A DNA stretch of 64,000 nt from Dermacentor variabilis (lineage: Eukaryota > Arthropoda > Arachnida > Ixodida > Ixodidae), in assembly GCF_050947875.1 (NCBI RefSeq), contig NC_134577.1, positions 72,605,139 to 72,669,138 on the forward strand. The letters run 5' to 3'. Every line of letters starts with the position of its first letter. Position 1 is the first letter of the stretch. The position numbers and the translations under genes are program-made. The notes under the pieces are model-generated. The model did no database searches, was not told where the DNA came from, and saw only the letters and a program-made list of their open reading frames with translations. Of this stretch, positions 1 through 13,339 are shown in pieces.

Positions 1-791
1 TTCCCAAGCTTTTCTTATTGTATCTTATATATTATATTACATTGTGTTTTGGGCAGGTTATAACTTACAATGCCATTGCTCTTTTACAGCGTAAGCGTAT
101 ATCCACAATTGTTCTTTATGCATCTCAAAGAAAGTTATTTTGACGTTTCAATATCTATGGCCTTGCATGGTTGCGGAGAGAGAACAAGCGCTACCGACGC
201 GCAAGAAAGCAAACGCGGATATATTGGTTTTGTTTATATTTTAAATGCGTGATGCCAGCTCTTTTCACACAACCTACTTCATCAAATAATAGTTTTTCTC
301 TTATCTATAAATTAGCGGGTCATACTTAAATACGATGTCGCTGCTCAGAAATGTAGTGGCCACTCTTGAGGCACCAGTGCAAATCATACTATTTGGCGAC
401 TAGTGCAAAACACTTTTCAGTGCAATGAAACGTGGTTTAGTTGTTTGTATATAAAGGATGTGAGAAATTCCGCAAGAGCGCTTCTCTGCAAATCACGTTC
501 AGCGCTCGCGCTACACGGTGAACGCAGCCATAGGAGTGGACGTAAATTAGGGGGGGGGGGGGGGGGTGGGGGGGGGCACGTGGTGGAGCCGTTATTATTG
601 CCGCAATCTCTTCCTTACTTTTTTGCTAGCGCATATAAGCTTGACTCACTCGTGTCGTCAGCGGAAGGTAGGGCTATCTTGCACACGGCCACCTGTTAGT
701 GCGCGATAGCCTAGCCCCAGCCTATAGCTTCCGATAATCAATCACTTTCGTTCCCAACTTCTCTGAAGCTCATGCTGTTGGTACTTGAGTA
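1..791. other. No gene seen; G-run near 550-577
   Basis: No supported gene, splice-bounded exon or recognised repeat. A long G-homopolymer at about 550-577 creates a spurious glycine-rich reading frame. Confidence 0.5.
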
Positions 792-802
792 TTTCTCAGC
801 TC

Positions 803-1134
803 CACAAAGAACTGAAGTGGCACATCACCGCTTCTCTGAAGAGTCTCTTGTCTTCTTGAGGCACTTTTCTCAAAGGATTCCCAGACAGCGCTCTATGGGC
901 GAGGCTGTCCGCCATCTCGTTGCCTATGATACCTATGTGTGATGGCACCCATTGGAATCGTATGGAGAAGCCTTTGACACGGAGATTTTGCACCGAACGT
1001 AGGGAGCTTAGAGATAAGGCATCAGTAGGGAACCCGTGCTCTAACCTTTGAAGGGCGGATTTCGGATCTGTCAGAATGACAACAGGTTGAGGCGTACAAA
1101 ACCGTAGCTTTTTGGGAGCTGCCTCAATGGCCAT
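803..1134 (-). pseudogene. LINE RNase H domain fragment (inverted segment)
   Basis: About 110 codons on the minus strand encode the second half of a LINE ribonuclease H, which in these elements degrades RNA in the RNA:DNA hybrid. Visible are the third acidic block (LTDPKSAL), the WVPSHIGIIGNEMADSLAH block carrying the late histidine and aspartate, and a short C-terminal tail. The first two catalytic acids are missing because the piece begins at the inversion breakpoint near 1134. It is not an independent gene; the reading continues across the breakpoint only if the inversion is undone. Confidence 0.8.
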
Positions 1135-1136
1135 GT

Positions 1137-1472
1137 GTGATCAAGGGTCTCAAAAGGAACCAAGCCACCTTACTGCTCCGCATTCGCACGGGCTCTGCTC
1201 GTACCCCTGCGTGGAAGTATAAGACTGGCCTGGCGTTATCACCATTGTGTTCAACGTGTGGTGTGTGCGGTGACATAGAACATTACCTAATGTGCTGTAT
1301 TGTGTATAACGCGGAAAGGAGGGTGTTATTCGGGTCCCTCAAGAACACAGGACTTCCTCACAGCTCTCTTCAGGACATTGTTTTCCCGCGCGGGAACCGA
1401 TTGTGTAGGAAGGAGGTCTCTCGCCTTCTGTTAAATTACCTACAGGACACGGATTTGGCTTCCACATGGTGA
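1137..1472 (+). pseudogene. LINE C-terminal zinc-knuckle region
   Basis: About 111 codons of the region that follows RNase H in many arthropod I/Jockey-type LINEs. It starts at GLKRNQATLLLRIRTGSA and contains a Cys-rich knuckle (CSTCGVCGDIEHYLMCC), which probably binds nucleic acid. It ends at a TGA followed by about 130 bp of 3' untranslated sequence and the CAACT tail. The apparent start codon is only the inversion junction. Confidence 0.75.
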
Positions 1473-1629
1473 ACTGAGGAGTGACCATTTGTAATTGGGA
1501 GGTCTGTGTCTGATTATGTGATTTACTTATTTTAAGTGTCGCTACGGTGGAGCAATTGCCGGCAGCAACTGCAAGGCTAATCCCACCAGTAGCCTACAAC
1601 AACTCAACTCAACTCAACTTTCTCAGCTC

Positions 1630-2501
1630 TCCAGCGCTTCCCTTACTTCTGCCGCACTATACTTAACATTGGGCCGCTTTCGCATCAGTAAAAAGCTTTA
1701 GCTCGCCACCGGCTCTAACTTCTGCACTGAAATACGTGCTAGGCACAGAAGCACTGCCGGAGGTCAGCCGCAAGTTTAACCAATTGACAAAAGAAAGATG
1801 TGCTGCTATTAAAGAAATTTTTTTTTACTTACAGATGCTCTTGGAACCGTAGCTTTGGTATAGCTAGCTTTTTTAGAAGACTCTCGCAAGCTGGTACATT
1901 TGCATAAAAGATATGTAAAGCCAAATAGGAAATTCCTACATTCTCCACAAAGAACGATCTATTTTTCAGACGCGAACAATTCTCCCCAAAAGTGTGAAAC
2001 GGGCAGTCTGCAATATCGAATTTTAATGGTAAAACTTATTTCGTTTAGAGAGAACCAGCACAGCAGCAAATTTGTTTACACGCCTAATGCGCAGTGTTGT
2101 GTTGCGATAAAAATAAAGTTTACTCGAAACTTATGGATGGCCGATCGAGGCCGCGAGTGCGTTTTGCTTTCATCCATCCCGCAGCTCGATGTGCGCCATC
2201 TAGCAGCAGCCTATTGATTGATTGCTTTATTTGCTTCGTCAAAGTACAGCGTAACAGGAGCCGGAGGCAAAAGCCGTTCAAATGAAGGCTTGAGGGATCG
2301 TTCGCCCCCTTTCTCAACAATGACAGCAGCTGAAAGACAGCACAATATCACAGCAGCATAGCTTTTTAAACTGGCACAGTGTTGTAAACGAGGTCCCGGC
2401 ATAAAAGAAAGCAGAAAACATACATTATACATAGTTTATACACTTGGGTACGTTTACTGAAACATTTTCTCCATGAAGCGAGAGAGACATTTATCATAAG
2501 G
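1630..2501. other. No gene seen
   Basis: About 870 bp between two LINE insertions with no exon or repeat that I can support. Confidence 0.45.
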
Positions 2502-3722
2502 AAGGCGGAAAGTTCTGTTACTGACAATATAACAGTATAATTTATGAAACACTTAAAAACCTCACAAAGGCAAGCGAAGCGAAACATGCAATAGCACTCC
2601 AGTGGATACCAGGGCATTGCAACATTCCTGGCAACACAGCAGCCGATGAAGCAGCACGACAAGCGCACCTGAAAGATGATACGGCTCCGCTCCCAATATC
2701 AAAAAATGAATTACGCTGCATTATAAGGACAACGTCTGTCAACATGTCTAGAAACACTTGGTTTGACCAGAATTCTAAGAGCTCTGACTTATATCATATT
2801 GATCCATTTATTGAATTCAAATTTTCATTGTCATTAGATAGAACTATGGAAACGCTTATTCATCGATTACGGCTAGGCACTGCCTACACAAAGCATTTCT
2901 TACACAGAATTGGCCGAGCGGAAACCCCCGAATGTGATTGTGGATTTGTAGATGAAGATATATATCACCTCCTTCTAGATTGCCCACATCACGACACACC
3001 AAGATGCCGACTTAAATCAGCGCTATGTAAATTAGACCGCAGACCTTTCAGTTTAAGGAAACTTTTGGGCCCTTGGCCAACAACGGCCTTGCAGAAGAGC
3101 GCCTTAAAAGCACTAAAGACTTTTTTTAAAGACAGTGGCATCGTTGGACGTTATTAGTGCTTTCATTGTTCTGTTAATTTGAATGTCACTCTATATATCC
3201 ATTGTTTGGGAATTATGTTATGTTGACTGCTTTGTTGTGACTGTATGTGCTAATATTTTAACACGATGTATATACCACCCGCTCACTACACAACGTGTTA
3301 TTAGGAGACAGTATCGTTTGTACTTTTGAGACTTTCGGCTACATAAGTGTGAAGACATTTGCCATGTATATTGTATGTACCCGCTGACCCGCTGACTAGA
3401 AAATGTGCTATTAGGCGACAGTATCGTTTGTACTATTGAGACTTTCGACTACATAGGTGTGGAGACATAGTGTGCTAAGTGTTATTAGGCGACAGTGTTA
3501 TTAGGCGACAGTATCGTTTGTACTTTTGAGACTTTCGACTACGTAGATGTGGGGCCATAGGTGTGCTTGTGTGAAAAGACTATTTGATATGTAACCGTGC
3601 ACCCTGAATGATGTATGACAGAACCACCCAAGAGATAAGGAGTAGCCGGCGCCTTAAATTGCGCGCCAACATCTCCTTATATCATATGAATAAAAAAAAA
3701 AAAAAAAAAAGGCGGAAAGTTC
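2502..3722 (+). mobile_element. 5'-truncated RNase H LINE with 14-bp TSD and poly(A)
   Basis: Direct repeats aaggcggaaagttc at 2502-2515 and 3709-3722 flank the insertion exactly. The body runs from 2516 to a poly(A) tail ending near 3708. It carries the RNase H C-terminus and zinc-knuckle region (2537-3157), then a 3' UTR of about 550 bp. That UTR contains three imperfect tandem copies (starting near 3299, 3410 and 3498) of a unit containing attaggcgacagtatcg. A clean TSD, a retained poly(A) and an unbroken C-terminal frame argue for a comparatively recent insertion. Confidence 0.87.
2537..3157 (+). pseudogene. LINE RNase H C-terminus plus zinc knuckle
   Basis: One open frame of about 206 codons, starting inside RNase H at the truncation point. 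Key blocks are LQWIPGHCNIPGNTAADEA (the RNase H histidine/aspartate motif), LIHRLRLGTAYTKHF, and a knuckle of the form CDCG-x9-HLLLDCPHH. The upstream endonuclease, RT and first RNase H acids are absent, so it cannot encode a working retrotransposase. The product resembles the one at 8498-9034 (shared RPF-L-K-LGP ending), so both belong to one broad LINE group. Confidence 0.8.
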
Positions 3723-6690
3723 GGTCGGAGAAGCTTGTTTCTTGCCTGTTACTGTACAACTGGGATAAAGGGTTAGGGGAGACAGGGAAAGGAATGCGGC
3801 AAAGTGAGGGACGATGCCATACTACAGTAACTATCAGTAATCAGTCCAATGTGCGGTGAACATACTATGCGCCGGCACATGCGTGCATTACACATGTATA
3901 CTCGGTACTGCGAAGAGGTACACGAGCACTTTACATTTTGTCGCGTCTGAACCCCTGTCTGCGTTCGTGCGCTTTTATATTGCAGCAACAACCGGCTCGA
4001 GAGCTCAAATCATGTGAACCGTTCTTATAGCAACAGGGGTTCTCGACGCCGCTGAGCAGGATTCGCGAGGCAATAATCAACTGCCTGAGCGCAACCTTGA
4101 TTTGTTCATCCGATGACGAAGATTCAGGACTGTAGGGCAGCGGCTGCGTTTCCCTCAAGGAATTTCGTACGCCAATCTTGAATTAACTGTACATGAATTC
4201 GGCAACCACATTTTTCTTTTGTGCTCCAAAGTGCGGGAGTGGGCCTTACACGAGGGTGGGCCTTAGGTGGGTAATTTAGAGATTTGCTGCGAATGAATGT
4301 AGCTCGGATGTAGCGAAACGTTCACACAACCTTGAAAGTATCGTGTCCGATTAAGTTCACTAGCTAAAAAACACTGTAGCAGCGTGACTATCGCCTCCAA
4401 AGCCAGCGAAAAACAAGAGGGCTCGAGTCCAGGTAGCGGGAGGACAGCGCACGCTAGCCCGCTCGACCTTATAGGTCGCGGTGTCGGCCACTCCCGAGAT
4501 CCTGCAGAACCATGCTATACCTATAATAATAAATCTTTGACTTATTTCACAGTGTACTATAACCTACCCGATGCTTGGCCAATCCCCCAAAGTGCGTACG
4601 TACCAGTATATTACAAGGACCTACGTCTACCACGGCTGGCCGGCTTAAGTAAAGCGTGGCTCTTCGCGCGGCGTCCCACAGCTCCATTATTTTTGTTGGA
4701 ACGACAGAGTATATAATCTCAAATGAAAATCTTCGGTACAGTGACCCAAACTGCAAATATTGATATCGTTCAGTTCCCACAACAAATTCATTCAGTCCTT
4801 TAGTTACAGCTATTTTAGTAGTAAACGCGATGCTTTTCTTTGCGACGAGAACATTTCTATAGCGGCGACAGAAAGTTGTCTTGTGGCGATGCCAAAGGGG
4901 ACGGCTACAGTTTGCGTCGCCCTTTTCCGACGTAAACGGACGCCTTCTTTCAAATCCGTCAGAGCCGACGATCCAAACTAAATACTGTCTTCCAAGGTCG
5001 TCAGTCTAGTTGCTGGGCTAGTGAGTTTCAACAACGGTCGACAAGTGTTACTCCCCCCCCCCCCCCCCAAATTATAATAAAACGCTTTCTAAATGTATTC
5101 GCCTTGCAACACTTGCTTTCTTTTTCCGGCTTCAGCAGAGCTTGTGCTGCACGCCCTTTATAGAAAATCGATAGATGAAAAATCAGGGCGCGGCAAACAG
5201 CGCGTATTTTTCGCACAGGGCGCCTTTCTTTGTTGTAGACGGTTCTTTATGTCTCTTGTTTGTTTTCTGTCCGCTTCCTGTTTGTGCACTCGCTCGCAAA
5301 GTCGATGCTGTCATTTTGACGATGGGCGTTGCTTCCAAAGTGAAATCTCTGGGTGGAGTTTTGCCCGCACCTTTTACGCCGCGATGTCTTCGAGTTTGAC
5401 TGATGGTGAGCCCGGTTGCGTTGATGACGCCTGGACGCCCCTCAATGCTTCCGAGTGGGACGACGGGTGTTACTTGCCTCATTGTAAGTCGCGGGTTTAT
5501 GGGCGTTGCAAAAAAATTTACAGCAGCGGAAGGCGCTTCTATCGTTGATTCGGCCGGAAGAGACACCAAAGTAGAGCGCCAGGCTTTACCCGTGGCGCTT
5601 ATTTCCTGAATGAAGCTTAAAGCTGTTCACTTGAGAAGATCATCTTCACTGCCGATCCACTATACTCGGACATCCCTCTTGTGGAATTTTGCTGCACTCC
5701 TGAAGCGATCGCGCAGGCATTTCAGATAGTTCATCGCTGTGAAGCGCACATAACAAATGAAGTGTAGACGCGGTGATTTGGTAGTTGGGTCGTTCGTGCC
5801 AGTGAAAACGACGTCCTTCATTGAAGTCACATTGGAGACGTCACCGAATTTCTGCTATGACATCTTGTTTTTCATTATAATAGTAATATATAGTACGATA
5901 TAATATATACCTGTCATAAAGGACGGCGGCTATAATTTAGACGCAACAAAATGAAATGCAGTAGGTGCTATATATTCTTAGCTTCTAATATGTTCTAGCC
6001 ACTGGATAAATTAGGCGAAAAGTTTTTTTCATTAGTTCGTATAGTAGCAAGTTTCCAACGCATCTTGTCTTACAAGACTCCATTATGCTTCTATAGGCGG
6101 AAAGTGAAGTGCCAAATTAGTGCTTCAGTATCATCAGGAAAACGTCGTTTGACAATTCTAGAATATGTCGATAACTAAATCGCCTACACGTAGCCAGGTG
6201 TTTTTTGTAACTGCTCACATCGATATATGGAGGTTTCAGTAAAATTAGATGTAAAATATAAGATTTTCTGGTCAGGAGCAGAAGCAGACGAAGATGAAAT
6301 AGGATGACAAGGTTGTCGAATAAGTCGAATGTCAGACCGAATGCCAATAGATAGTAGATTAAGAATGGTGGTCGAAGCTCTCTCTCAAATCGGATTGACC
6401 TAAAAATAAAAACAATTCAAGTTTCCAGTAACGGCCAGCCGTTCTATCAAGAAAGTAATATGCAAATTATGCCTACGCTTTCTATGTACAATGCTCCTTT
6501 TTTCATTTTTTTACCCAAAGTGCATGTTTTAACACTCTTTTTCTGCGCTTTCGCTAGTTTACGGAAGCAGCTGTGTCTCTTACTCTCATTTTACTGTTTT
6601 ACGTGTGTGGAACTTTGGAAGTCTGCATGCTATTTCGGGCTGTCTCCAGTTTCCTACGATTATTTGTTTGCGTGTGCTTGTACTGTATTT
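3723..6690. other. No gene recognised
   Basis: About 3 kb with no convincing exon or repeat. It holds a C-homopolymer at about 5051-5068. A 128-codon minus-strand frame (5183-5569) and overlapping plus-strand frames over the same DNA have no motif I recognise. AT-rich tracts occur at 5870-5910. Confidence 0.45.
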
Positions 6691-6704
6691 TTGCTTGCCT
6701 TGCG

Positions 6705-7500
6705 AAGAGGAGGTTCTTCTCCCCGCGAAGGTTCTGTACTAGGCCCTCTTCTTTTATTAATATACGTTAATGACCCACCCATGCATGTTTTGGGTCAAAT
6801 TCGTATGTTTGCTGATGACTGTTTCACTTACCAAGCAGTTGCTTATGTTAATGGCTAGAACTCTTTGCAGGATGATCTAAATAATACCCAGAATTGGCGT
6901 AATCGTTGGCTGATGATTTTAAATCCGAACAAATTCAAAATAATATCAATTTCATGCTGTCGCAAACCACTTAGCTTTTCCTACATTGTCGCTGATATGT
7001 AAATAGGAGCCGTCGATTTTTACAAGCACCTAGGCGTAACGACCTCTTCTGAACTTGGCTAGTGTTCGCACGTAACTGATATCACCTCATCAAGTTTTCG
7101 AAAGGACACTTGCGCAACACCCCTACCACGGGAAGTTGCTGCCCTAGGAGACCCTTATCAGCTCCAAGCTTCAGTACTCAGCAGCCATCTGAAACCCTCA
7201 TCACAGATACCTTTAGCGTCATTGAATCACTACAGAACCGAGTTACAAGGTGTCTGCATTCGTGATATTATTATGAAGTCAGTGTGTCTTTATTAAAGAC
7301 AAAATCTAACTTGCAGACCTTTTGCTGTCGCCGTCGTGTTTAAAGTCTGCCATTATTTCGTAACTTTTTTATGAATTTCGTTTTCTACGACGTGGTAATC
7401 ATTGTGAATGATCTTTTTGTGTTAGTGAGAACCCTTATGTTACGCCCCAAATATGGGACCGTTATGGAAATAATGTGACACTGAAGAAGTACACGGTGGC
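6705..7500 (+). pseudogene. Decayed LINE reverse transcriptase fragment (Jockey/CR1-like)
   Basis: The plus strand carries an RT palm fragment: a GSVLGPLLLLIYVNDPP block (motif B region), then IRMFADDCFTY with the FADD catalytic motif (motif C). A TAG at about 6856 interrupts it, but similarity continues (QDDLNNTQNWRNRW; then a YKHLGV block). The endonuclease and the N-terminal half of RT are missing. Several stops and shifts follow, so this is an old 5'-truncated copy. The ATT/AAT microsatellite at 7530-7588 may mark or follow its 3' end. Confidence 0.7.
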
Positions 7501-7527
7501 GATAAAGAGGCCAACTTGTTCTTTCAT

Positions 7528-7529
<2 letters not shown>

Positions 7530-7588
<59 letters not shown>
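7530..7588. repeat. (AAT)n microsatellite
   Basis: About 19 uninterrupted trinucleotide units, just downstream of the RT fragment. Confidence 0.95.
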
Positions 7589-7590
<2 letters not shown>

Positions 7591-7599
7591 GAACTTTGC

Positions 7600-8265
7600 C
7601 GTGCTCGCTTGGAATGTTTTATAGTAAGAAACAAATTTAAAACTAGCGTAAATTTTGTTGATATTTCAATGATTCCAATTAGTATGCAATAGATTCATTT
7701 AGTAAACTGGTTCCGGATATCTACAGAGGGAAATAATTGTTTAGAGAACTAATTCACTGTGAGTGTAGCTGTTCAAACATCTTGATTTCGCGAAGCAGGT
7801 ATTTCTGTCTTCATTGACTTATCTACAGGTATATGCAAAGAGTAATCTATAAACCGAACCTGGGGCTACCATATGCATAATGAAAACCAATTCCACTGGG
7901 ATAAATGCAGGCTTTATCACGTATTTACATGCACAAGTTGCAAGATACCCTTGGGAGGACCAAACTTCTTTCAGTTGTTACTACATATGAAGCATGGCGA
8001 TATGCACAAGTGTAAAGCTACAGTGCAAATCGCCTGAACTGCATCGCATCTCTAGGTCCCAGAGCTCTAAGTTTCAAAATAGGCATGGCAGTGAGCCCAC
8101 CATCGTGCCTTGGTGAAATTAATTTTGCTGGCTTTCAAATTTTCTTTTTAAATTGCTTCATACGAGCTCTGCGATGCTGAAGTAGATTCGTAGAACGCGA
8201 CAAGGAGCATTCATTCAGCAATCTAGCCGCTCCCCCCCCCCCCCAAGAAAAAAAGAAATTGACAC
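7600..8265. other. No gene seen; C-run at the right edge
   Basis: AT-rich, no exon or repeat recognised. A poly-C run near 8233-8245 abuts the 3' end of the next LINE. Confidence 0.45.
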
Positions 8266-8497
8266 AAAAGAGAGAGAAAATGATAAAAGAAAGGTAGGGA
8301 GGTTAACGAGGACTGAGCCCGGTTGGCTACCCTACACTGGGGAAAAGGAAAGGGGGACGGAAAGATTAAAAGACGAGAAAGTCCACTGGAGATATCAGTC
8401 GGTCACTCAGTTCGGATCACAGACGCTGACTCAATCCGGTCGCTTTCAAATATCGCAGCAGCGCTTTTGTGGCCTTTTGTAGCTGCGATATGCGAGG

Positions 8498-9034
8498 CTA
8501 TGGTCCCAAGATCTTGTTCAAGGTGAACGGCCTTCCATCTAGTTGATAGAGAGCTGTGCAGAGGTCTTGCCTTTCATTTTCAAAAGATGCGCAGTAGCAC
8601 AGTATGTGTTCTACGGTTTCCTCGACACCGCATGCATTGCACTCGGCGCTATCAGCCATTCCAATCAGAAATCCATAAGCATTGGTGAATGCGACGCCCA
8701 AACGTAAGCGGCACAGCACTGTTTCTTCATTTCGCGGAAGACCTGGTAACCGCCGCAGTTGCATAGAGGGATCGAGAGAATGCAAGCGATGCTGGGTGAA
8801 TTCAGGTGTGCGCCACTTCTCCAATGTCAAAGAGTGCGCTAGCTTGCCTAAGTGTTGGGCTGCGTCGGTCCGCGATAAAGGTATTGAAACAAGGGTTGCT
8901 CCTTCGTGTGCTTTTCTAGCAGCTTCGTCAGCGAGGTCGTTGCCGGAGATACCGCAATGACCAGGCAGCCACTGAAACACGACGTCGTGTCCTTTCGCTA
9001 TCATACGATGGTGCATTTCTCGTATCTCCGACAC
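8498..9034 (-). pseudogene. LINE RNase H second half plus zinc knuckle
   Basis: About 178 codons. It begins inside RNase H and shows VVFQWLPGHCGISGNDLADEA, the block with the late histidine and the fourth acidic residue. A helical region follows, then RLRLGVAFTNAYGFLIGMA and a knuckle CNACGVEETVEHILCYC, ending RPFTLNKILGP. The N-terminal half lies in another frame upstream, so the protein is split by a frameshift between 9034 and 9065. The function in an intact element is RNA removal during reverse transcription. Confidence 0.8.
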
Positions 9035-9064
9035 TAGTTGCTCATACGACCCGCGACGAAGAGA

Positions 9065-9529
9065 TCATAGAAGACATTGTAAGGCCGCCTTCGAATCGCA
9101 GAATATTGCCGGTTGGTTGTTAATATAATCAACGGCACCTCGGAGGGCAACAAGCTCCGAACCGGTCGATGTTGTCATGTGAGAAATCTTGTATCGGATG
9201 CTAATGGATCGTGATGGTATAACCACTGCGCCGGTGGAGCTGGTCTGCGTGGAAGAGCCATCCGTATATATGTGGACTCGATCAAAGTAGAGAGTGTGCA
9301 AACAATCCAGAGCGGCTTGCTTCAAGGCCAAGGTAGGCAGGTCGGTCTTCTTTCGTATCCCTGGAACCGTAAGACGCACTTGAGGTTGTTTTAAACACCA
9401 CAAAGCTGAGGTTGAACGTGCTGAGGGTGTGAAACCCGATGGTAAGGAGGCACGATGGATGCTGACCTTGTTGGAGAAGGACGCCTGTGGTCGTCGTTCT
9501 GGCAGCCACGCAAGAGAGCATGACTGCAT
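9065..9529 (-). pseudogene. LINE RNase H first half
   Basis: About 154 codons. The N-terminal stretch is the RT/RNase H linker. It is followed by VHIYTDGSS (first catalytic Asp), SELVALRGAVDYI (catalytic Glu) and FCDSKAALQCLL (third acid), so three of the four RNase H acids are intact here. The fourth is in the neighbouring frame at 8498-9034. A single small indel near 9035-9065 seems to be the main lesion. Confidence 0.8.
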
Positions 9530-9565
9530 CCGTGAAACATGACGAACATGTCACGGATGCTACTC

Positions 9566-10684
9566 ACATATAATAACGTTACACTTGCGAATGCAACGCG
9601 CGTAGTGTGTTATCTTTTGGTCTTCGTGTCGGTTTTATTTGCTCTATATTGAGTTTTAAAAAGATCAATGCCCTTACCCAACAACAGATTATTCCGGGAA
9701 CGTGACAAGATCCTCCAATTAAAGAAAGTTACGAAAATATTATCTTTGACATGAGAGAAGTGGCCGTCGTGCCAGAGATAAATAATTTCATGTAACCATT
9801 ATGATGCCGTGGTATTTGGGAAGCGTATTTGCAACAAAAGTCCCTATTCTTCGATGCGTAAAGTTTGGGACACACTCAGTGTGTCTTCTAGAGATAGTGT
9901 TATATAGGAAATTCACCATCGATTGAAAAGTAAACATGTTAGCTATTTCGAACACTCCCAAGAATTTTCGGCCGAACTCGATTGTCCTCGGATGGCCGCA
10001 GTGCGCTGAGATAGTGGACTCGTGGCGGCACCTCGCGGGGGCAGCGGTATCTACGTTACGTAGCAGACCGCAACTACCAATAGCAGCCGCATATCGAATC
10101 CGCTTTATTGCGAAATAAAGCGTCCAGAAAAGAATCAGGAGCAAGCTTCTGTTGAAAAGAGAGCGCTTGAGAGAAAGGTGACTTCACGCTCCTGTGCAAA
10201 ACATGGCTGAGGTGTTTACACCAGCGTATGCTACCCGTGGACTACATTATTTCAGCAGGCCCGAGAGGTGGATCAGGGTCCCCTTAAAGGACACTGTCTT
10301 TGCTAACCTGCACAAGATACGGATGATTGTAGGCTGAATAGATCTTTTATGCGGACTTAATTATGTATATCCTTCACACAAAACCATGGACGTTGTTTAA
10401 TTTGTAAGCTCTAATATAAGCGATATTGGGGTAACAATCAGCATTCGAAAGCTTTGCGTATGTGTTTGTAATTTACTGTAACTAAAGAATATTGATGGTC
10501 CTGGCATGAATATCCTTTCGTTATAGATAATTTACTATTCAAGATTGATTATTCCCGATGGCGTCACTGAAGGTGAGGAAGTCGAAAGTTACACCTATTG
10601 TGTATAGCCTAGGTGTGCAATAGGCACCCTCATAGGCCAAATACGAGTAATACAACGGAGCAATAGGAGGCGCAGCTCGCCCGC
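9566..10684. other. No gene recognised
   Basis: About 1.1 kb. A minus-strand frame (9788-10144, 118 codons) has no motif I recognise and no splice or promoter context. I do not call it. Confidence 0.4.
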
Positions 10685-10765
10685 TCCTACCAGGCAAGAC
10701 AAAAACTTGGACGACGCTTAAGCTTCGCCTTTAAGACGGCTTTAAGGGTCGAACGCGATAGCACT
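10685..10765 (-). repeat. Terminal piece of the composite tRNA-like repeat
   Basis: The block with GACGCTTAAGCTTCGCC followed by an AACGCGATAGC motif matches the end of the repeats at 56985-57456 and 60971-61900. Only this end is present here. Confidence 0.55.
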
Positions 10766-11279
10766 CAAAGATCCTTGACTGCTTCTCACACTTCCCGGCA
10801 ACTGCAGCTTATGTAACCGCAATGTTTACTGCGAACACTATGCCCGAAGGCGAGCTTTCTGGTAGAAACACGGCCTCGTGTATGCACTGCGATGCGGCGG
10901 AGGCGAGCGCCATCTAGGAATGTTGCAAGGAACCATGCGCGCCACATTATGGCCTTTGAGGTTAGCGCGTGTCGACGGGCGCAAATCTTGGAGGGCCTGG
11001 CCACTCTGTGAATGGCAGAAACGCTGAAAACGGGTTTGTGCTTTGTGTTTCCTCGTAACAGAATGATGTCCTCTGGCATGTTCAAATTTCAATCCGACGC
11101 TATAATGCCCATAGCTTGTGTGTAAGTTGCACTGACACACAAGCTTTGATTAAAGCTATTGCGTTCATAAAAGTCCTTAATTATTCAGGTCAGACAGCCG
11201 GTGGAGGCTAGGGGGGGGGGGCACTTGATCGAGAGGCTCTGACCAACCCTCCTTAGAGCCTTTCCCAGTGCATAAACAT

Positions 11280-13335
<2,056 letters not shown>

Positions 13336-13339
13336 TCCT

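Larger units (their letters stand above)
792..1629 (+). mobile_element. 5'-truncated, 5'-inverted RNase H LINE with 11-bp TSD
   Basis: A complete insertion bounded by identical 11-bp copies of tttctcagctc at 792-802 and 1619-1629. The right part (from 1137) is on the plus strand and ends in a pentanucleotide tail of CAACT repeats at about 1596-1618. The left part (803-1134) is the RNase H region on the opposite strand. In an intact element the two segments are contiguous and co-oriented: the inverted block ends with the RNase H C-terminus and the plus block starts with the following zinc-knuckle region. Inversion of the 5' part next to a normal 3' part is the signature of twin priming during target-primed reverse transcription. 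Probably I or Jockey-related group, judged from the RNase H domain and the post-RNase H knuckle. Confidence 0.85.
8266..9565 (-). mobile_element. 5'-truncated RNase H LINE, minus strand
   Basis: The element reads leftward. It holds the RNase H N-terminal half (9065-9529), then after a frame break the second half with the zinc knuckle (8498-9034), then about 230 bp of 3' UTR. The 3' UTR, on the minus strand, includes a GGGTAGCCAACCGGGCTCAG motif that recurs in a diverged form at about 52468-52520, so a second copy of the family's 3' end exists in this window. Near the 5' edge a short inverted repeat (catccgtga / tcacggatg, 9527-9558) is visible. Confidence 0.75.

Noticed and set aside
403..699. 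98-codon frame with a polyglycine run
   Set aside because: Created by a G-homopolymer; no splice sites or domain.
5183..5569. 128-codon minus-strand frame
   Set aside because: Pro/Thr-rich composition and competing plus-strand frames; no homologue recognised.
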